Assembly (NCBI RefSeq): GCF_029087225.1
Contig: NZ_JARFJD010000020.1
Span: forward strand, 1-64,000
Reading direction: 5' to 3'
DNA from: Limnobacter olei
GTDB lineage: Bacteria; Pseudomonadota; Gammaproteobacteria; Burkholderiales; Burkholderiaceae_B
Length of the DNA stretch: 64,000 bases
A program made the position numbers and the translations under genes. The number at the start of each line of letters is the position of its first letter. Within the stretch, counting starts at the first letter, position 1. The notes beneath the pieces were generated by a model. That model had not been told where the DNA came from. It searched no databases and saw nothing but the letters and a program-made list of their open reading frames with translations. Below, piece after piece: positions 63,039 to 64,000 of the stretch.

Positions 63039-63845
63039 TTAAAGCACGCGGTGCGTAAGCGCGGGCAAGCTGTTTCGCACATCGACTATCTTAGCAGGGT
63101 CAAGCTGGCCCAGCACCACACCCTCGCCTTCTTCCAACACATTCTCGACCTCGCCCCACGGGTTGACCAGCATGGAATGGCCCCAGGTGCGGCGCCCATT
63201 CTCGTGCACACCGCCCTGACCGCAAGCCAGCACATAACACTGGTTTTCAATGGCGCGGGCACGCATCAACACCTCCCAGTGAGCGCGGCCGGTAGTATAA
63301 GTGAATGCAGCGGGCATCACGATCAAATCAACAGGCCCCATGGCACGGTAAAGTTCTGGAAAACGCAAGTCGTAGCACACGGACAAGCCGATTTTGAAGC
63401 CCTCCACATCGGCCACCACTGGCGTGTCCCCAGGCAGAAGTACACGCGCTTCGTCGTAGCTTTCCTGCCCCTTGGTGAAACAAAACAGGTGAATTTTGTC
63501 GTAGCGGGCTGTGCATTCGCCTTGCGGATTGAATACCAGCGTGGTGTTGTACACACGGCCGTCCACGTCGCTGGCAATTGGCAGGGTACCCGCCACAATG
63601 TGTAAGTTACGTACCACGGCCTGATCGGCCAGAAATTGCTGGATCGGACCATTGCCGATAGGCTCTGCAATCGCCAGCTTGTCGGTGTCTTTGTGGCCCA
63701 TCAAGCAAAAATATTCAGGCAGCAACACCATGCGTGCGCCTTGCTTTGCTGCATGCCCAATCAAACGCTGTGCGATGTCCAGATTCCGTTCAAGGTCGGG
63801 GGCGGCAATCATTTGCAGGCTTGCAACGGTCATGGACTTGCTCAT
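63039..63845 (-). CDS. Carbon-nitrogen hydrolase (Nit/omega-amidase-like)
   Basis: A 268-residue nitrilase-superfamily enzyme. The catalytic triad segments are visible: Glu in MVLLPEYFCLMG, Lys in YDKIHLF, and Cys in IGLSVCYDLRFPELYRAM. These match the Nit1/Nit2 branch, which hydrolyses deaminated glutathione or omega-amides. The ATG at 63845 has AAGGAA at six bases. It lies between a yhdP-like gene and tldD, all on the same strand with gaps of 1 and 10 bases, an arrangement I recall from other betaproteobacteria. Confidence 0.93.
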   Translation of the reverse strand: MSKSMTVASLQMIAAPDLERNLDIAQRLIGHAAKQGARMVLLPEYFCLMGHKDTDKLAIAEPIGNGPIQQFLADQAVVRNLHIVAGTLPIASDVDGRVYNTTLVFNPQGECTARYDKIHLFCFTKGQESYDEARVLLPGDTPVVADVEGFKIGLSVCYDLRFPELYRAMGPVDLIVMPAAFTYTTGRAHWEVLMRARAIENQCYVLACGQGGVHENGRRTWGHSMLVNPWGEVENVLEEGEGVVLGQLDPAKIVDVRNSLPALTHRVL

Positions 63846-63846
63846 G

Positions 63847-64000
63847 CTAATTCCTTGTGTTGGGGTCGTTGGTGGGCGGGGTGACCGGATCGCCCCTGCG
63901 CACACGCTCAATAACCGGGGCCACCCACGGGCCGCTCACCTTGTACTGGAAGGAGAAGATTTTCGAAAGCGGATCTTTCAGCACAAAATCGGCAATCAAT
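63847..64000 (-). CDS. YhdP/AsmA-like protein, C-terminal end only
   Basis: The last 51 codons of a reading frame that enters from beyond base 64000 and ends with TAG one base before the nitrilase-family ATG. The translation LIADFVLKDPLSKIFSFQYK and VSGPWVAPVIERVRRGD matches the C terminus of YhdP (TIGR02099-type) proteins, large periplasm-spanning proteins involved in phospholipid transport to the outer membrane. The bulk of the gene is outside the window. Confidence 0.75.
   Translation of the reverse strand, partial: LIADFVLKDPLSKIFSFQYKVSGPWVAPVIERVRRGDPVTPPTNDPNTRN

Overview
The window looks like chromosomal DNA of a betaproteobacterium of the order Burkholderiales, possibly a Limnobacter-like freshwater or marine heterotroph. 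The taxon is an inference from gene content (rpsU-yqeY-dnaG-rpoD, glcDEF, nirBD-nasA, a double-length UvrA) and from the style of the proteins; nothing was searched. The DNA has moderate GC and is densely coded on both strands. I see no insertion sequence, prophage or CRISPR array.

Layout. 1-5.6 kb: the end of an aldehyde dehydrogenase gene, an EthD-like gene, a UPF0178 gene, a BrnT/BrnA toxin-antitoxin pair, a beta-hydroxyacid dehydrogenase, an EamA exporter and a quinone oxidoreductase. 5.8-15.5 kb: signalling and envelope genes (HD-GYP protein, TauE/SafE transporter, chemotaxis receptor, methyltransferase, hybrid histidine kinase next to a periplasmic binding protein, outer-membrane barrel). 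15.6-19.1 kb: a fatty-acid desaturase with its ferredoxin reductase and a candidate operator, an orphan FlgM-like gene, a BLUF photoreceptor and tRNA-Ile(CAU). 19.2-24.6 kb: the macromolecular-synthesis operon. 24.8-32.9 kb: baiN-like and ybiB genes, then nasA, nirD and nirB behind an attenuator leader. 33-40.4 kb: a lipoprotein hydrolase, tsaD, a RING-finger gene and glcDEF. 41-45.5 kb: a secreted metallopeptidase, nasS-nasT, pdxH, xerD and plsY. 45.5-64 kb: orphan effector-like genes interleaved with the double uvrA, a YjgN/M48 pair, aroG with a Phe-rich leader peptide, tldD, a nitrilase-family gene and the end of a yhdP-like gene.

Three regulatory circuits can be read directly. (1) The nirB leader holds the two-hairpin ANTAR target: two stems with identical AACGGC hexaloops, the second overlapping an intrinsic terminator. 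The matching NasT antiterminator and NasS sensor are encoded 10 kb away. (2) aroG is preceded by a 28-residue leader peptide with seven Phe codons plus Tyr and Trp, then a terminator: classical aromatic amino-acid attenuation. (3) At least two orphan genes (at 55.6-56.3 kb and 61 kb) carry exact matches to the HrpL-type promoter GGAAC(C/T)-N15/16-CCACNNA at the expected distance from their starts. Further orphans carry near matches.

The third circuit is the most novel part. It suggests a regulon of small, mostly helical proteins with Ser/Asn-rich N termini, scattered singly between housekeeping operons, as type III effectors usually are. One candidate has a complete C3HC4 RING finger. Another, 1232 residues long, ends in an OTU-like Cys/His arrangement. 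Together these suggest interference with eukaryotic ubiquitin signalling. The promoter motifs are visible in the sequence; secretion and host targeting are inference, because no secretion apparatus or hrpL gene lies in the window.
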